A stretch of 64,000 nucleotides of DNA from Archangium lansingense (lineage in GTDB: Bacteria > Myxococcota > Myxococcia > Myxococcales > Myxococcaceae): assembly GCF_026626635.1 (NCBI RefSeq), contig NZ_JAPNKA010000001.1, positions 806,001 through 870,000 on the forward strand, in the 5' to 3' direction. The notes beneath the pieces are model-generated. The model was not told the DNA's origin and searched no databases. It saw only the letters and a list, made by a program, of their open reading frames with translations. Position numbers and translations under genes: made by a program. This document shows positions 16,504 to 25,321 of the stretch, piece after piece (positions within the stretch are counted from its first letter, which is position 1; the number at the start of each line of letters is the position of its first letter).

Positions 16504-17682
16504 ATGGGACGTCGAGTCAATGTCATCGGAGTGGGGATGGTGAAGTTCGCCAAGCCGGGCGCCAGCGAGGAGTACGACGTGATGGCGTCCAAGGCGGCCC
16601 AGGCGGCCATCAAGGACGCGGGCATCAGCTATGGCGACATCCAGCAGGCCTACACGGGTTATGTCTTTGGTGACAGCACCTGCGGCCAGCGCGCCGTCTA
16701 CTCGGTGGGCCTCACCGGTATCCCCGTCATCAACGTGAACAACAACTGCTCCACCGGCTCCACCGCGCTCTACCTCGCGCGCCAGGCCGTCGAGGGCGGC
16801 ATGGCCGAGTGCGTCCTCGCGCTCGGCTTCGAGAAGATGGAGAAGGGCGCGCTCGCCTCCAAGTTCGACGACCGCGCCAATCCGCTTGAGCGCCACGTGG
16901 ACACCATGAACCGCGCCCAGGGCATGAACCAGTCGCCCTTCGCCGCGCAGATGTTCGGCGGTGCCGGCCGCGAGTACCGCTGGAAGTACGGCACCAGGCG
17001 CGAGACCTTCGCCAAGATCTCGGAGAAGGCTCGCAAGCACGCCAGCAAGAACCCCTTTGCACTCTTTACCCAGACGCTCTCGGTGGAGGAGATCCTTGCC
17101 TCGGACGAGGTGTTTGATCCGCTCACCCGCTTCCAGTGCTGCCCGCCCACGTGCGGCGCTGCCGCGGCCATCGTCTGCTCGGATGAGTTCGCCCGGAAGC
17201 TGGGACACTCCAACCCCGTGTACATCGCCGCTCAGTCGATGACTACGGACATGCCCTCCAGCTTTGGCGACAGCATGATCAAGATGGTTGGCTTCGACAT
17301 GGCCGCCCTCGCCGCGAAGCAGGTGTATGAGAAGTCCGGCCTTGGCCCCGAGGACGTGGACGTCGTCGAACTGCACGACTGCTTCACCGCCAACGAGCTC
17401 CTCACCTACGAGGCGCTCGCCCTGTGCAAGGAGGGCGAGGCGGAGAAGTTCATCTGGGATGGCGACAACACCTACGGCGGGAAGTTCGTCACCAACCCCT
17501 CGGGCGGGCTGCTGTCCAAGGGCCACCCGCTGGGGGCCACGGGCCTCGCGCAGTGCACCGAGCTCGTCTGGCAGCTCCGGGGTCAGGCCGAGCAGCGTCA
17601 GGTCCAGGACGCCCGCGTCGCCCTGCAGCACAACCTGGGCCTCGGCGGCGCGTGCGTGGTGACGATGTACCGCCGCGACTGA
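16504..17682 (+). CDS. SCP-x-type thiolase (3-ketoacyl-CoA thiolase)
   Basis: 392 residues of the SCP-x/lipid-transfer thiolase subfamily. The nucleophile Cys82 lies in [11 protein letters not shown], His341 in GHPLGATG, and a C-terminal Cys near 384 in LGGACVV. It lacks the C-terminal SCP2 domain of eukaryotic SCP-x; two SCP2 domains are instead carried by the preceding enzyme. It probably cleaves branched or bulky 3-ketoacyl-CoA made by the upstream enzyme. It is in the same operon (34-bp gap, start at ATG 16504). A hairpin closes the unit 10 bp after the stop. Confidence 0.93.
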   Translation: MGRRVNVIGVGMVKFAKPGASEEYDVMASKAAQAAIKDAGISYGDIQQAYTGYVFGDSTCGQRAVYSVGLTGIPVINVNNNCSTGSTALYLARQAVEGGMAECVLALGFEKMEKGALASKFDDRANPLERHVDTMNRAQGMNQSPFAAQMFGGAGREYRWKYGTRRETFAKISEKARKHASKNPFALFTQTLSVEEILASDEVFDPLTRFQCCPPTCGAAAAIVCSDEFARKLGHSNPVYIAAQSMTTDMPSSFGDSMIKMVGFDMAALAAKQVYEKSGLGPEDVDVVELHDCFTANELLTYEALALCKEGEAEKFIWDGDNTYGGKFVTNPSGGLLSKGHPLGATGLAQCTELVWQLRGQAEQRQVQDARVALQHNLGLGGACVVTMYRRD

Positions 17683-17692
17683 GCGGACTGGT

Positions 17693-17734
17693 GAGCACTC
17701 GATGTCCTCCCTGTTCCCTGGGAGGGGAGTGCTC
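17693..17734 (+). terminator. Nested hairpin after the beta-oxidation operon
   Basis: Outer arms GAGCACTC (17693-17700) and GAGTGCTC (17727-17734) enclose inner arms CCTCCC (17706-17711) and GGGAGG (17720-17725). There is no T tract after it, so it may stabilise the 3' end or act with Rho. Confidence 0.5.
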
Positions 17735-17811
17735 CGGGTGTCCCGTGTCACAAATGGCCTGCTCCCCTCTCTACCCGTCTTGGACGACAGATATTGAGAG
17801 GGAGAGTGGCT

Positions 17812-18774
17812 ATGGCGGATACCTTTACCGCTTCGCCGGTTGCGTGCGGCGCCAATTGTAAGGATGTGGACCATCAGCCCCGGAGCACGGGTGAGGCTCT
17901 GCTCTGCATGAAGAAGGAGCTGAAGAAGCTCTATGACGACAACGATGGCCGCGCCATCTTCCTGCGTGCCTACTTCGTCATGACTACCCAGGTGAACGCG
18001 GCGATTCACGGGACGGGTGATTTCCAGCAGACCGGCCCCATCTTCTTCGACCCAGCCTGGGTGGATCGGCTCGCCGGCCGGTTCTCGCTGCTCTACTTCC
18101 AATCCCTGACGCGCTCGCGCGCGAAGGCGCCCGATAACAAGCCCATCTGCGAGGCCTGGGGAACGGCCATGGAGCTGGCTGCCCATCGCCGGCCGAGCAT
18201 CCTCCAGTGCTTGCTGCTCGGCATCAACGCTCACGTCAACTTCGATCTGGCCCTGGGCATCCATGACATCCTCCGGGAGGATCTCCGGCGCCTACAGTTG
18301 GAGGAGAAGGAGCCGGCGACGCGAGACCGCCGGGCTGCGGAGCTCCTGGCGCGGTGGAAGTTCGACCATGACCAGATGAACAACGTCCTCGTGCGCACCA
18401 ACCCGAAGATCCAGGAGGTGGTGGGCAGGGAGTTCCGTGGCGCCCTCGGCCTCTTGAGCAAGCTCGGTGGACTGTTCGACGAGCTCGTCACCAGCGCGGG
18501 GCTCCGGTACTACCGCGACCGCGTCTGGAACAACGTGCTCGGGTTGCTGGCGGCGAAGCCGGAGGATCTCGAGAAGGTGAAGCTGCGGCTGGGCTGGGAG
18601 TCCCAGCAGATGGCTGAGTTCATCGTCCAGGGCGGCTGGCTCAACAGGGTGGTGTATCGCCTGGACAAGCAGCTGCGCCGGAAGCGCGTTGGCGGCGGGT
18701 TCCATCCCGAACTGGATGGGATGGAGGTCCACGCCGGAGGAAGCCTGGGCCACCGGCTCCAGCGGCCCTTCTGA
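17812..18774 (+). CDS. DUF5995 family protein
   Basis: 320 residues. ATG 17812 follows GAGAGGGAG; an ATG at 17794 inside that purine tract is less likely. An all-helical protein with no signal peptide. The LLGINAHVNFDLALGIHD segment near residue 145 and the pattern FFDPAWVDRLAGRF / MELAAHRRPSILQC match DUF5995, a family of unknown function that may hold a His-based metal or cofactor site. It lies about 130 bp after the thiolase gene, behind a hairpin, so a link to lipid oxidation is possible but weak. It is convergent with the kinase gene, with only 9 bp between the stop codons. Confidence 0.75.
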   Translation: MADTFTASPVACGANCKDVDHQPRSTGEALLCMKKELKKLYDDNDGRAIFLRAYFVMTTQVNAAIHGTGDFQQTGPIFFDPAWVDRLAGRFSLLYFQSLTRSRAKAPDNKPICEAWGTAMELAAHRRPSILQCLLLGINAHVNFDLALGIHDILREDLRRLQLEEKEPATRDRRAAELLARWKFDHDQMNNVLVRTNPKIQEVVGREFRGALGLLSKLGGLFDELVTSAGLRYYRDRVWNNVLGLLAAKPEDLEKVKLRLGWESQQMAEFIVQGGWLNRVVYRLDKQLRRKRVGGGFHPELDGMEVHAGGSLGHRLQRPF

Positions 18775-18783
18775 GTCTCCGGG

Positions 18784-21700
18784 CTACAGGGGGTAATGCT
18801 CCGGAGGGAGTGCCCGCAGCTCTTCCAGGGCCCGCTGCTCGAAGGCGCGTGCCCCCTGCTGTCGGGCCACCTGTATGGCGCGGAGGAAGCACTCGCGGGC
18901 CTCCGAATCGTGGCCAAGCATTCGCATGGTCTCGCCTCGCAGCCGGTGCAATTCGGCTTCGTAGAAGTGCTGGCCCTCTGTCGGAGCCCGCTCCAGCGCT
19001 TCGTCGAGGAGCGCGAGGGCTTCATGAGGTTGCCCCAGCTTCAGGTGCAGCTCCGACAGCAGTCCGAGGTCCTGGTGGAACAGGCCGGCGCTGATGCCCG
19101 GTCCCATCCAGGCCGCGATGCCATTGCGGATGAGTGCCAGCCCTTCCTGGGCCCGTCCCAGCTCGCCCATCGCCCAGCCGTGGATGAGCGTGGCCCAGAT
19201 CTCCGAGGCCCGGAAGCCGTGCTCGTGCGCGAGTGAGATGGCCTGAGCGGACCACTCCAGGGCGCACCGGGCTTCCCTCCGGAGCTGGCAGGCCACGCAG
19301 ATGTAGTTGAGCACCATGGCGGACGTGTGCGGATGGCCGATGCGCCGCGCCAGCTCCAGTGCCTCCTGGCTGGAGCGCCAGGCCTCTTCCTTCCGTCCGA
19401 GCGCCGAATACACCATGGCCGCGAAAGCCAGGGTCGTCGCGCGCGGGTTGATCCACTGCTTGTCGGCGATGGCCCGATGCGCCTCGAGCGGCAGGTCCGG
19501 GCAGGCCAGTCCCGCCTCGATGTGCTCCAGGGCCGCGGCCAGCTCCCCCCAGATGTAGAGGTTGGCCGCCATCATCCGATGCCCCAGGGCGAGCAGCTCC
19601 ATGTCCTGGTGACGCTCGCCCTGAGCCACGAGCTGCCCCGCGAGCTCGTGAGCCACCGCGTATTCGGCGCGCGAGAAGTAGTAGACGAAGAGCCCCCAGT
19701 AGGACAGTTGCAGCCGGGGGAGTGCCTCGCCCACTTGATGGATGAGCTCGCGCGCCCGGGTGTACGTGCGCTCCACCTCCGGAGAGCGGTAGCCCTGCAC
19801 CTGGGCCAGCGGGACACCGAGGGAGATGAGCAGCCGCAGCTCCTCTTGGAGTCGCTCCGGCGTGTCCGGTCGCAGGTGCAACAGCCGCAGGGCCTGCTGG
19901 AAGTGGCTCACCGCTTCCTTATTGGCCGAGCGCAGGCTGGCGCGCTGTCCGGCCTGGAACCAGTAGCGGATGGCCGGCTCGTGCTCGCCCGCCTCGGTGT
20001 AGTGGTGGGCGAGCAGCTCCGGCTGCGTCTGGGCCACCTCGGGGAACTGCTTCAGCAGGGCCTCGGTGATGCGCTGATGCAGCTTGCGGCGTGAGCTGCG
20101 CGGAAGCGACTGCCAGGCCGCGTCCTGGATGAGCGCGTGGCGGAACCGGTAAGCGGGTCCGGCCTGCTCGTCGAGGGGTTGCAGGAGCCCGGCTGCGACC
20201 AGTCCCTCCAGGTCCCTCCGGAGCGTCGCATGGCCGCGCTGCACGAGCGTGGCCAGCAGTGCGCGCGGGAAGCTGCGGCCGATCGCCGCGCAGAGCTGGG
20301 CCAGCACTTTCTGCCTCAGGGGCAGCAGATCCAACCTCGCCAGCAGCAGCTCGTGCAGGGTGATGGGGATGGCGTCCGGAGTGCCTCGCTCCAGCACCAT
20401 GCGCGTCAGCTCCTCCACGAAGAGGGGAACGCCATCCGTCCTGGTCACGAGCTGCTGGACCACCTCCTGGGGCAGTGCGTGGCCTCCCGCGGCCTCGCGC
20501 ACCAGGGTCGCGGTGTGCTCTGGAGACAGCCGCTCCAGCACGAGCCGGTGCATCCAGGGGTGGGGAATCCAGGTGGGGTGGAAGTCCGGCCGGGCGCTGA
20601 GGACGAGGAAGAGCTTCTGCCGCTCCATTCGCGCGAGGAGGTAGCCGAGCAGCTCCAAGGTGGAGGGATCTGCCCAGTGCAGGTCCTCCACCACGCCGAG
20701 TACCGGGTTCTCCCCGGCCACGTGCCACAGCAGTGCGGCGAGCGCCTCGAGGGTGCGCTCCTTGCGCCGCTCCGGCGAGAGCTGGAGGGGAGGCCGCTCC
20801 TCGGGCTCAGGGAGGGAGAGGAGTTGGCTCAACAGGCGGACGTGCTCGGTGGAGAGCCCCAGCGACTCGGGCCACATCGCATGCGAGGTGATGCGGCGCC
20901 GCAACACCTCGATGATGGGTTGGAAGGCGCTGGTACTGGACTGCGGCCAGCACTGGAGCTGGAAGTGGACGCACGGCTGCTGGCGCGCCTCGGCGTGCAG
21001 CTCCTGGATGAGACGGGACTTGCCGACACCGGCCTCGCCGGAGACGAGCACGAAGGCGCCCTGGCCCCGTCGGGCTCCCTCCCAGTACGCGAGGAGTCGT
21101 TGCAGCTCCTGCTTCCTGCCCACCAGGGGCGTGAGGCCGCCCGTGACGCTCGTTGGCTGGAACCGTCTCATCGGCCGCCGCTCGCGCAGTACCCGGTACA
21201 GGCCCATGGGCACCTTCCCCGAGAGGCCCGCATAGAGGTGAGTTCCGAGGGGCTCGGTATCGAACGTCCCGTGCACCAGCGACCAGGTGGAGTCGCTAGC
21301 GACCACGGTGTGGGGCTCGGCCTGTCCCGCCAGCCAGGTCACTACCTTCGGGGCCTCGCCCTGGACGACGAGCGCCCGGCCGCTGTGCTCCCTCGGGGGC
21401 TCGCTGAGCGTCACCTGATCCGTGTGCAAGCCCACCTTCACAGCCAGTACTCCCGAGGCGAGCTGGGGCAGCTTGTGCTGGAGGGCCGTAGGCACCTCGC
21501 GGGCCAGCGCCATCCCTGCTTGGACTGCGTGCTTCGAGTCCTCCTCTCTCACGACCGGATAGCCGAAGCAGGCGAGCACCTCGTCGCCCAGGGCCATGAC
21601 GATAGAGCCGCCCCGTTGCTGGACGAGCTCCGTGCACAACTGGTGGAAGGACTCTTCCAGCTCGCCGATGTCTTCCGCGTCCAGAGCCTGTCCAGGTGTG

Positions 21701-22782
21701 GCCAGTCCCGTGAGTCGGCAGGACAGCAGCGTCACCTGCCGCCGCTCGGCCACCACGCGACGTGGCGCGTGCGCCTGGAAGCCGAGCGACTCCCTCAGCT
21801 CGCGCAACTCCTCTACGAGCTCCTGCGCCGTCTGGTAGCGCTGCTCAGGGGCCTTGGCCAACATCGTGCCCAGCAGGGACTCCACTTCCCGGGGCAGCTC
21901 CGGGCGGCGCTCGCGTACGGAGGGGACGGGCTCGGAGGACAGCACCCGCGCACGCAACTCCGCCAGCGAGGCGCTCGCGTAGGGCGGGTCTCCCGTGAGC
22001 ATCTCGTACAGCACGATGCCGGCAGACCAGATGTCCGTCCGCTCGTCCTGCTGCTCACTCTTCCATTGCTCTGGCGCCATGTAGGCTGGCGTGCCGGCAT
22101 TGGGCAGATCCATGAGGCTGGGCGGGCTGTTCTCTTCCAGCAACCAGGCCAGGCCGAAGTCGAGCAGCTTCACCTCGCCCTTGCGCGTGAGGAAGACGTT
22201 GCTCGGCTTGAGGTCCCGGTGGATGACGTGGTGCTCGTGAGCGTGGGCCAGTCCCGCGGCGATGCAGTCGAAGATCTCCAGGGCGCGCCGTGGCTCCAAT
22301 CGCCACTCGCGCTGCAGCAGCGCCGAGAGGGACTCGCCCTCCAGGCACTCCATGATGAGGAAGGGAATGCGCGGCTCCCAGGTGGCCCCCACCCACTCGG
22401 AGGCATCGAAGAGGTAGACGATGTTCGCGTGGGCGAGCTGCGCGATGGCCTGGGCCTCCTGGCGCAGCAGGGAGACCATGCGATCATCACTCAGAGGTGT
22501 GCCCGGCAGCAGGAACTTGAGCGCCACCACCCGCCGCAGTTGTGCATCCCAGGCGCGGAACACTCGGCCCATGGAGCCACCGCCGAGCGGCTCGATGATT
22601 TTGAACCGGTGGCCGTCCGTGCCTCCCAGCTCCTCGCCGTGCGTGGGGATGCGCAGCAGGGCGGATTCCTGGGCCACGGCCTGGAGCACGTCATCGCCGT
22701 AGTCTGAATCCACATAGTCCGAGTCCCCGAACCCGGGCTCCGAGCCGTCTCCAGTGCCATTCCGACCGGTGTTTCCTGGCAT
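18784..22782 (-). CDS. Serine/threonine kinase - cyclase-like - AAA ATPase - TPR protein
   Basis: 1332 residues from the ATG at 22782, which follows GGGGGAGACC; an ATG at 22884 would add 34 unlikely residues. Residues about 58-332 are an intact Hanks kinase: GGGSMG loop, VALKF Lys89, HRDLKPSN at 188-195, DFG at 208-210, GTPAYMAPEQW. Residues 346-530 resemble class III cyclases but the first metal Asp is lost (LLSCRLTGL), so it is probably inactive. A Walker A (GEAGVGKS, 582-589) and Walker B (VLGVVEDLHWAD) mark a large signalling ATPase, followed by TPR-like helices to the end. The layout matches the kinase/cyclase fusion class known from TOMM peptide clusters and abundant in myxobacteria, but no TOMM genes are in the window. 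It is divergent from the hybrid histidine kinase (279-bp gap). Confidence 0.9.
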   Translation of the reverse strand: MPGNTGRNGTGDGSEPGFGDSDYVDSDYGDDVLQAVAQESALLRIPTHGEELGGTDGHRFKIIEPLGGGSMGRVFRAWDAQLRRVVALKFLLPGTPLSDDRMVSLLRQEAQAIAQLAHANIVYLFDASEWVGATWEPRIPFLIMECLEGESLSALLQREWRLEPRRALEIFDCIAAGLAHAHEHHVIHRDLKPSNVFLTRKGEVKLLDFGLAWLLEENSPPSLMDLPNAGTPAYMAPEQWKSEQQDERTDIWSAGIVLYEMLTGDPPYASASLAELRARVLSSEPVPSVRERRPELPREVESLLGTMLAKAPEQRYQTAQELVEELRELRESLGFQAHAPRRVVAERRQVTLLSCRLTGLATPGQALDAEDIGELEESFHQLCTELVQQRGGSIVMALGDEVLACFGYPVVREEDSKHAVQAGMALAREVPTALQHKLPQLASGVLAVKVGLHTDQVTLSEPPREHSGRALVVQGEAPKVVTWLAGQAEPHTVVASDSTWSLVHGTFDTEPLGTHLYAGLSGKVPMGLYRVLRERRPMRRFQPTSVTGGLTPLVGRKQELQRLLAYWEGARRGQGAFVLVSGEAGVGKSRLIQELHAEARQQPCVHFQLQCWPQSSTSAFQPIIEVLRRRITSHAMWPESLGLSTEHVRLLSQLLSLPEPEERPPLQLSPERRKERTLEALAALLWHVAGENPVLGVVEDLHWADPSTLELLGYLLARMERQKLFLVLSARPDFHPTWIPHPWMHRLVLERLSPEHTATLVREAAGGHALPQEVVQQLVTRTDGVPLFVEELTRMVLERGTPDAIPITLHELLLARLDLLPLRQKVLAQLCAAIGRSFPRALLATLVQRGHATLRRDLEGLVAAGLLQPLDEQAGPAYRFRHALIQDAAWQSLPRSSRRKLHQRITEALLKQFPEVAQTQPELLAHHYTEAGEHEPAIRYWFQAGQRASLRSANKEAVSHFQQALRLLHLRPDTPERLQEELRLLISLGVPLAQVQGYRSPEVERTYTRARELIHQVGEALPRLQLSYWGLFVYYFSRAEYAVAHELAGQLVAQGERHQDMELLALGHRMMAANLYIWGELAAALEHIEAGLACPDLPLEAHRAIADKQWINPRATTLAFAAMVYSALGRKEEAWRSSQEALELARRIGHPHTSAMVLNYICVACQLRREARCALEWSAQAISLAHEHGFRASEIWATLIHGWAMGELGRAQEGLALIRNGIAAWMGPGISAGLFHQDLGLLSELHLKLGQPHEALALLDEALERAPTEGQHFYEAELHRLRGETMRMLGHDSEARECFLRAIQVARQQGARAFEQRALEELRALPPEHYPL

Positions 22783-23061
22783 GGTCTCCCCCAGCGTCCC
22801 CACCCGGCTTCGGTGTCGGAGTGCCTTGGCATCCGACCTGGCTGGGCCCCAAGTTAGGGAGCGTCCAGACCCTGGGCAATGCAAGCAGCCCGGGAGGGCA
22901 GGAGGGCAGGTTGTTTCTGCCGGTCCTGGCGCTCCGGGGATGGGGCGGGCTTACACAAGGGTTGTGCACCGAGCACCAGAGCCGCTCATCCCCCGGCCAG
23001 TGCGGGCAGCAGGTCCGCACGTGAGAGAGGATGAGACCGGAGGCTGGTCTACCTGCCCGCC

Positions 23062-25305
23062 GTGACGAAACTCTTCCGCTCCATATCGCTTCGTCGTCTG
23101 CCCCGGCACCTGGTGCCCGTGGGCGTGCTTGTCCTCAGTCTGCTGCTCACGACCGGGGTGTGTGTGTTGCTGGGGTTGGCTGCACGCGGGCGGGATGAGG
23201 CTCGCTTCGAGAACCTGGTGCAGGCAACCTCGGATCGCATCCAGCGCCGGTTGGACACGTACATCGCGCTCCTTCAGGGGACCGAGGGCTTGTTCGCCAC
23301 TCAGCAGGAGGTCTTGCCGGAGGAGTTCTCCGCCTACGTCAATCTCTTCGATGTCCCCTCCCAGTACCCGGGCATTCAAGGCATTGGCTTCACTCAGCGC
23401 TTTTCGCGCAATGCGCGCGCTCAAGTCGAGCAGCGGGCGCGTACTGCTACGGGCCTGCCGGGCTTTCATGTCTGGCCAGAAGTCCCGGGGGATGAGCTCC
23501 ACTCCATTGTCTTGCTGGAGCCGCGCGACATGAGGAACCGGGCGGCCATGGGCTACAACATGTACTCCGAGCCCAGCCGCCGCGAGGCGATGGCGCGAGC
23601 CCGGGACACTGGCCTGCCCGCCCTCACTGGAAAGGTGACGCTCAAGCAGGAGATTCGCGAGAACAAGCAGGCGGGCTTTCTCTTGTACCTGCCCGTCTAC
23701 GAGGGCGGGCATGTGCCGGCCACGCTGGAGGAGCGGCGCGAGAAGCTCGAGGGCTTCGTCTACAGCCCCTTCCGGGCGGATGATTTGCTCAACGGCATCT
23801 TCGGCGCCGAGCAGCAGCCCCGCGTGGCCTTCCATCTCTACGATGGGTTGGAGGTGGACGAGGTGCGGCTGCTGCACAGCTCGCACGGCCCCGAGGCGCG
23901 GGCGAGCAGGCCGATGTTCACCACCACCACCACGCTGCTGGTGGGGGGGCGGCCCTGGACGCTCACCTTCGCCTCGCTGCCGGCCTTCGACGCGTCGGCC
24001 TCGGGGCCCATGGTGCTGCCCTTCGTGGGGCTGGGCGTGCTGGTGAGCCTGGGCTTCTTCTTCATGATGCTCGCCCAGGTGCGGGCGCGCGGGGAGGCGG
24101 AGCGGAGTGCGGACGGGCTGCGCGTGGCGCTCGTCGAGCGGGCTCACGTGGAGGATCAGCTGCGCGAGGCGGATCGGCGCAAGGACGACTTCCTGGCCAT
24201 GCTGGCCCACGAGCTGCGCAACCCCCTGGCGCCGGTGCTCACCGCTGTGCAGCTCATGGAGCGAAAACAGCAGGCAGGACTGGGGACGGAGCGAGAGCGC
24301 GAGGTGGTGGAGCGCCAGGTGCATCACATGCGGCGGTTGGTGGATGACCTGCTCGACGTGTCGCGGGTGACGCGGGGCAAGATTCAGCTGCGCAGGCACT
24401 CGCTGGACCTGGTGTGCTCGGTGGGGCGGGCAGTGGATGCGGCACGGCCCTTCGCCGACTCGCGGAAGCACTCGCTGAATGTGGAGTTGCCGGACGGGCC
24501 GGTGTGGACGGATGCGGACCCGGTGCGGCTGGAGCAGGTGCTCACCAATCTGTTGCACAACGCGGCCAAGTACTCGGAGCCCGGCGGACGCATCACCTTG
24601 ACGCTGGCACGCGAGGCACGCGAGGCGGTGGTGCGGGTGACGGACACGGGCATGGGCATCCCCGCCGAGGCGCTGCCGCACCTCTTCGAGCCCTTCATGC
24701 AGGTGGCGCGCACGCTGGACCGGGCGCAGGGTGGCCTGGGTCTGGGGCTGACGCTGGTGAAGCAGTTGGTGGAGATGCATGGCGGCCGTGTGGAGGCCTG
24801 GAGTGCGGGCGTAGGCCGGGGCAGCATCTTCACGGTGCGCCTGCCGCTGCTGCCCGAGGAGCGCATACCCGTGGTGCCCGTGGCCGCTCCGGCCGAGCGA
24901 GAGGTGTCTGGCGATGGGCGCCGCGTGCTCGTGGTGGACGACAACGTGGACGCCGCGGAGCTGCTGGGCGACGTGCTGGAGATGGACGGGCACCAGGTGA
25001 CGGTGGTGCACGACGGCCTGGCGGCGCTGGAGCGCATGAGCGCCATCGACCCCGAGGTCATCTTCCTCGACATCGGGCTGCCGGGGATGGACGGGCACGA
25101 GGTGGCGCGCAGGATTCGAGCACGCCCGGGTGGCGCAGCTCCGAAGCTGGTGGCCGTGACAGGCTATGGGCAGGCCACGGACCGCCAGCGCTCGCGCGAG
25201 GCGGGCTTCGATGCACACCTCGTCAAACCGGTGGAGATCGACCGGGTGCTCGAGCTGGTGGCGGACGCGGGAGGTAACGGGTCCGATGCGTCGGTACTGA
25301 ACTGA
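23062..25305 (+). CDS. CHASE-domain hybrid sensor histidine kinase
   Basis: 747 residues from GTG 23062. A first membrane helix (about 18-40) and a second (about 318-338) bracket a periplasmic CHASE domain (YPGIQGIGFTQRF, DMRNRAAMGYNMYSE). Then come a HisKA helix with the phosphorylated His383 in AHELRNPL, a HATPase domain (NLLHNAAKYSEPGG; DTGMGIP; GLGLGLTLV), and a C-terminal receiver with acidic VDDN and phosphoacceptor in IFLDIGLPG. CHASE domains bind small extracellular signals such as cytokinin-like or peptide ligands; the ligand here is unknown. The receiver suggests a phosphorelay with an Hpt partner elsewhere. The gene ends 16 bp from the convergent lipoprotein gene. Confidence 0.93.
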   Translation: MTKLFRSISLRRLPRHLVPVGVLVLSLLLTTGVCVLLGLAARGRDEARFENLVQATSDRIQRRLDTYIALLQGTEGLFATQQEVLPEEFSAYVNLFDVPSQYPGIQGIGFTQRFSRNARAQVEQRARTATGLPGFHVWPEVPGDELHSIVLLEPRDMRNRAAMGYNMYSEPSRREAMARARDTGLPALTGKVTLKQEIRENKQAGFLLYLPVYEGGHVPATLEERREKLEGFVYSPFRADDLLNGIFGAEQQPRVAFHLYDGLEVDEVRLLHSSHGPEARASRPMFTTTTTLLVGGRPWTLTFASLPAFDASASGPMVLPFVGLGVLVSLGFFFMMLAQVRARGEAERSADGLRVALVERAHVEDQLREADRRKDDFLAMLAHELRNPLAPVLTAVQLMERKQQAGLGTEREREVVERQVHHMRRLVDDLLDVSRVTRGKIQLRRHSLDLVCSVGRAVDAARPFADSRKHSLNVELPDGPVWTDADPVRLEQVLTNLLHNAAKYSEPGGRITLTLAREAREAVVRVTDTGMGIPAEALPHLFEPFMQVARTLDRAQGGLGLGLTLVKQLVEMHGGRVEAWSAGVGRGSIFTVRLPLLPEERIPVVPVAAPAEREVSGDGRRVLVVDDNVDAAELLGDVLEMDGHQVTVVHDGLAALERMSAIDPEVIFLDIGLPGMDGHEVARRIRARPGGAAPKLVAVTGYGQATDRQRSREAGFDAHLVKPVEIDRVLELVADAGGNGSDASVLN

Positions 25306-25321
25306 CGGCGCGCAGCATGGG

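Noticed and set aside
20137-22707. An 856-residue plus-strand frame over the kinase gene
   Set aside because: GC-skew shadow; the minus strand encodes intact kinase, Walker and TPR features.
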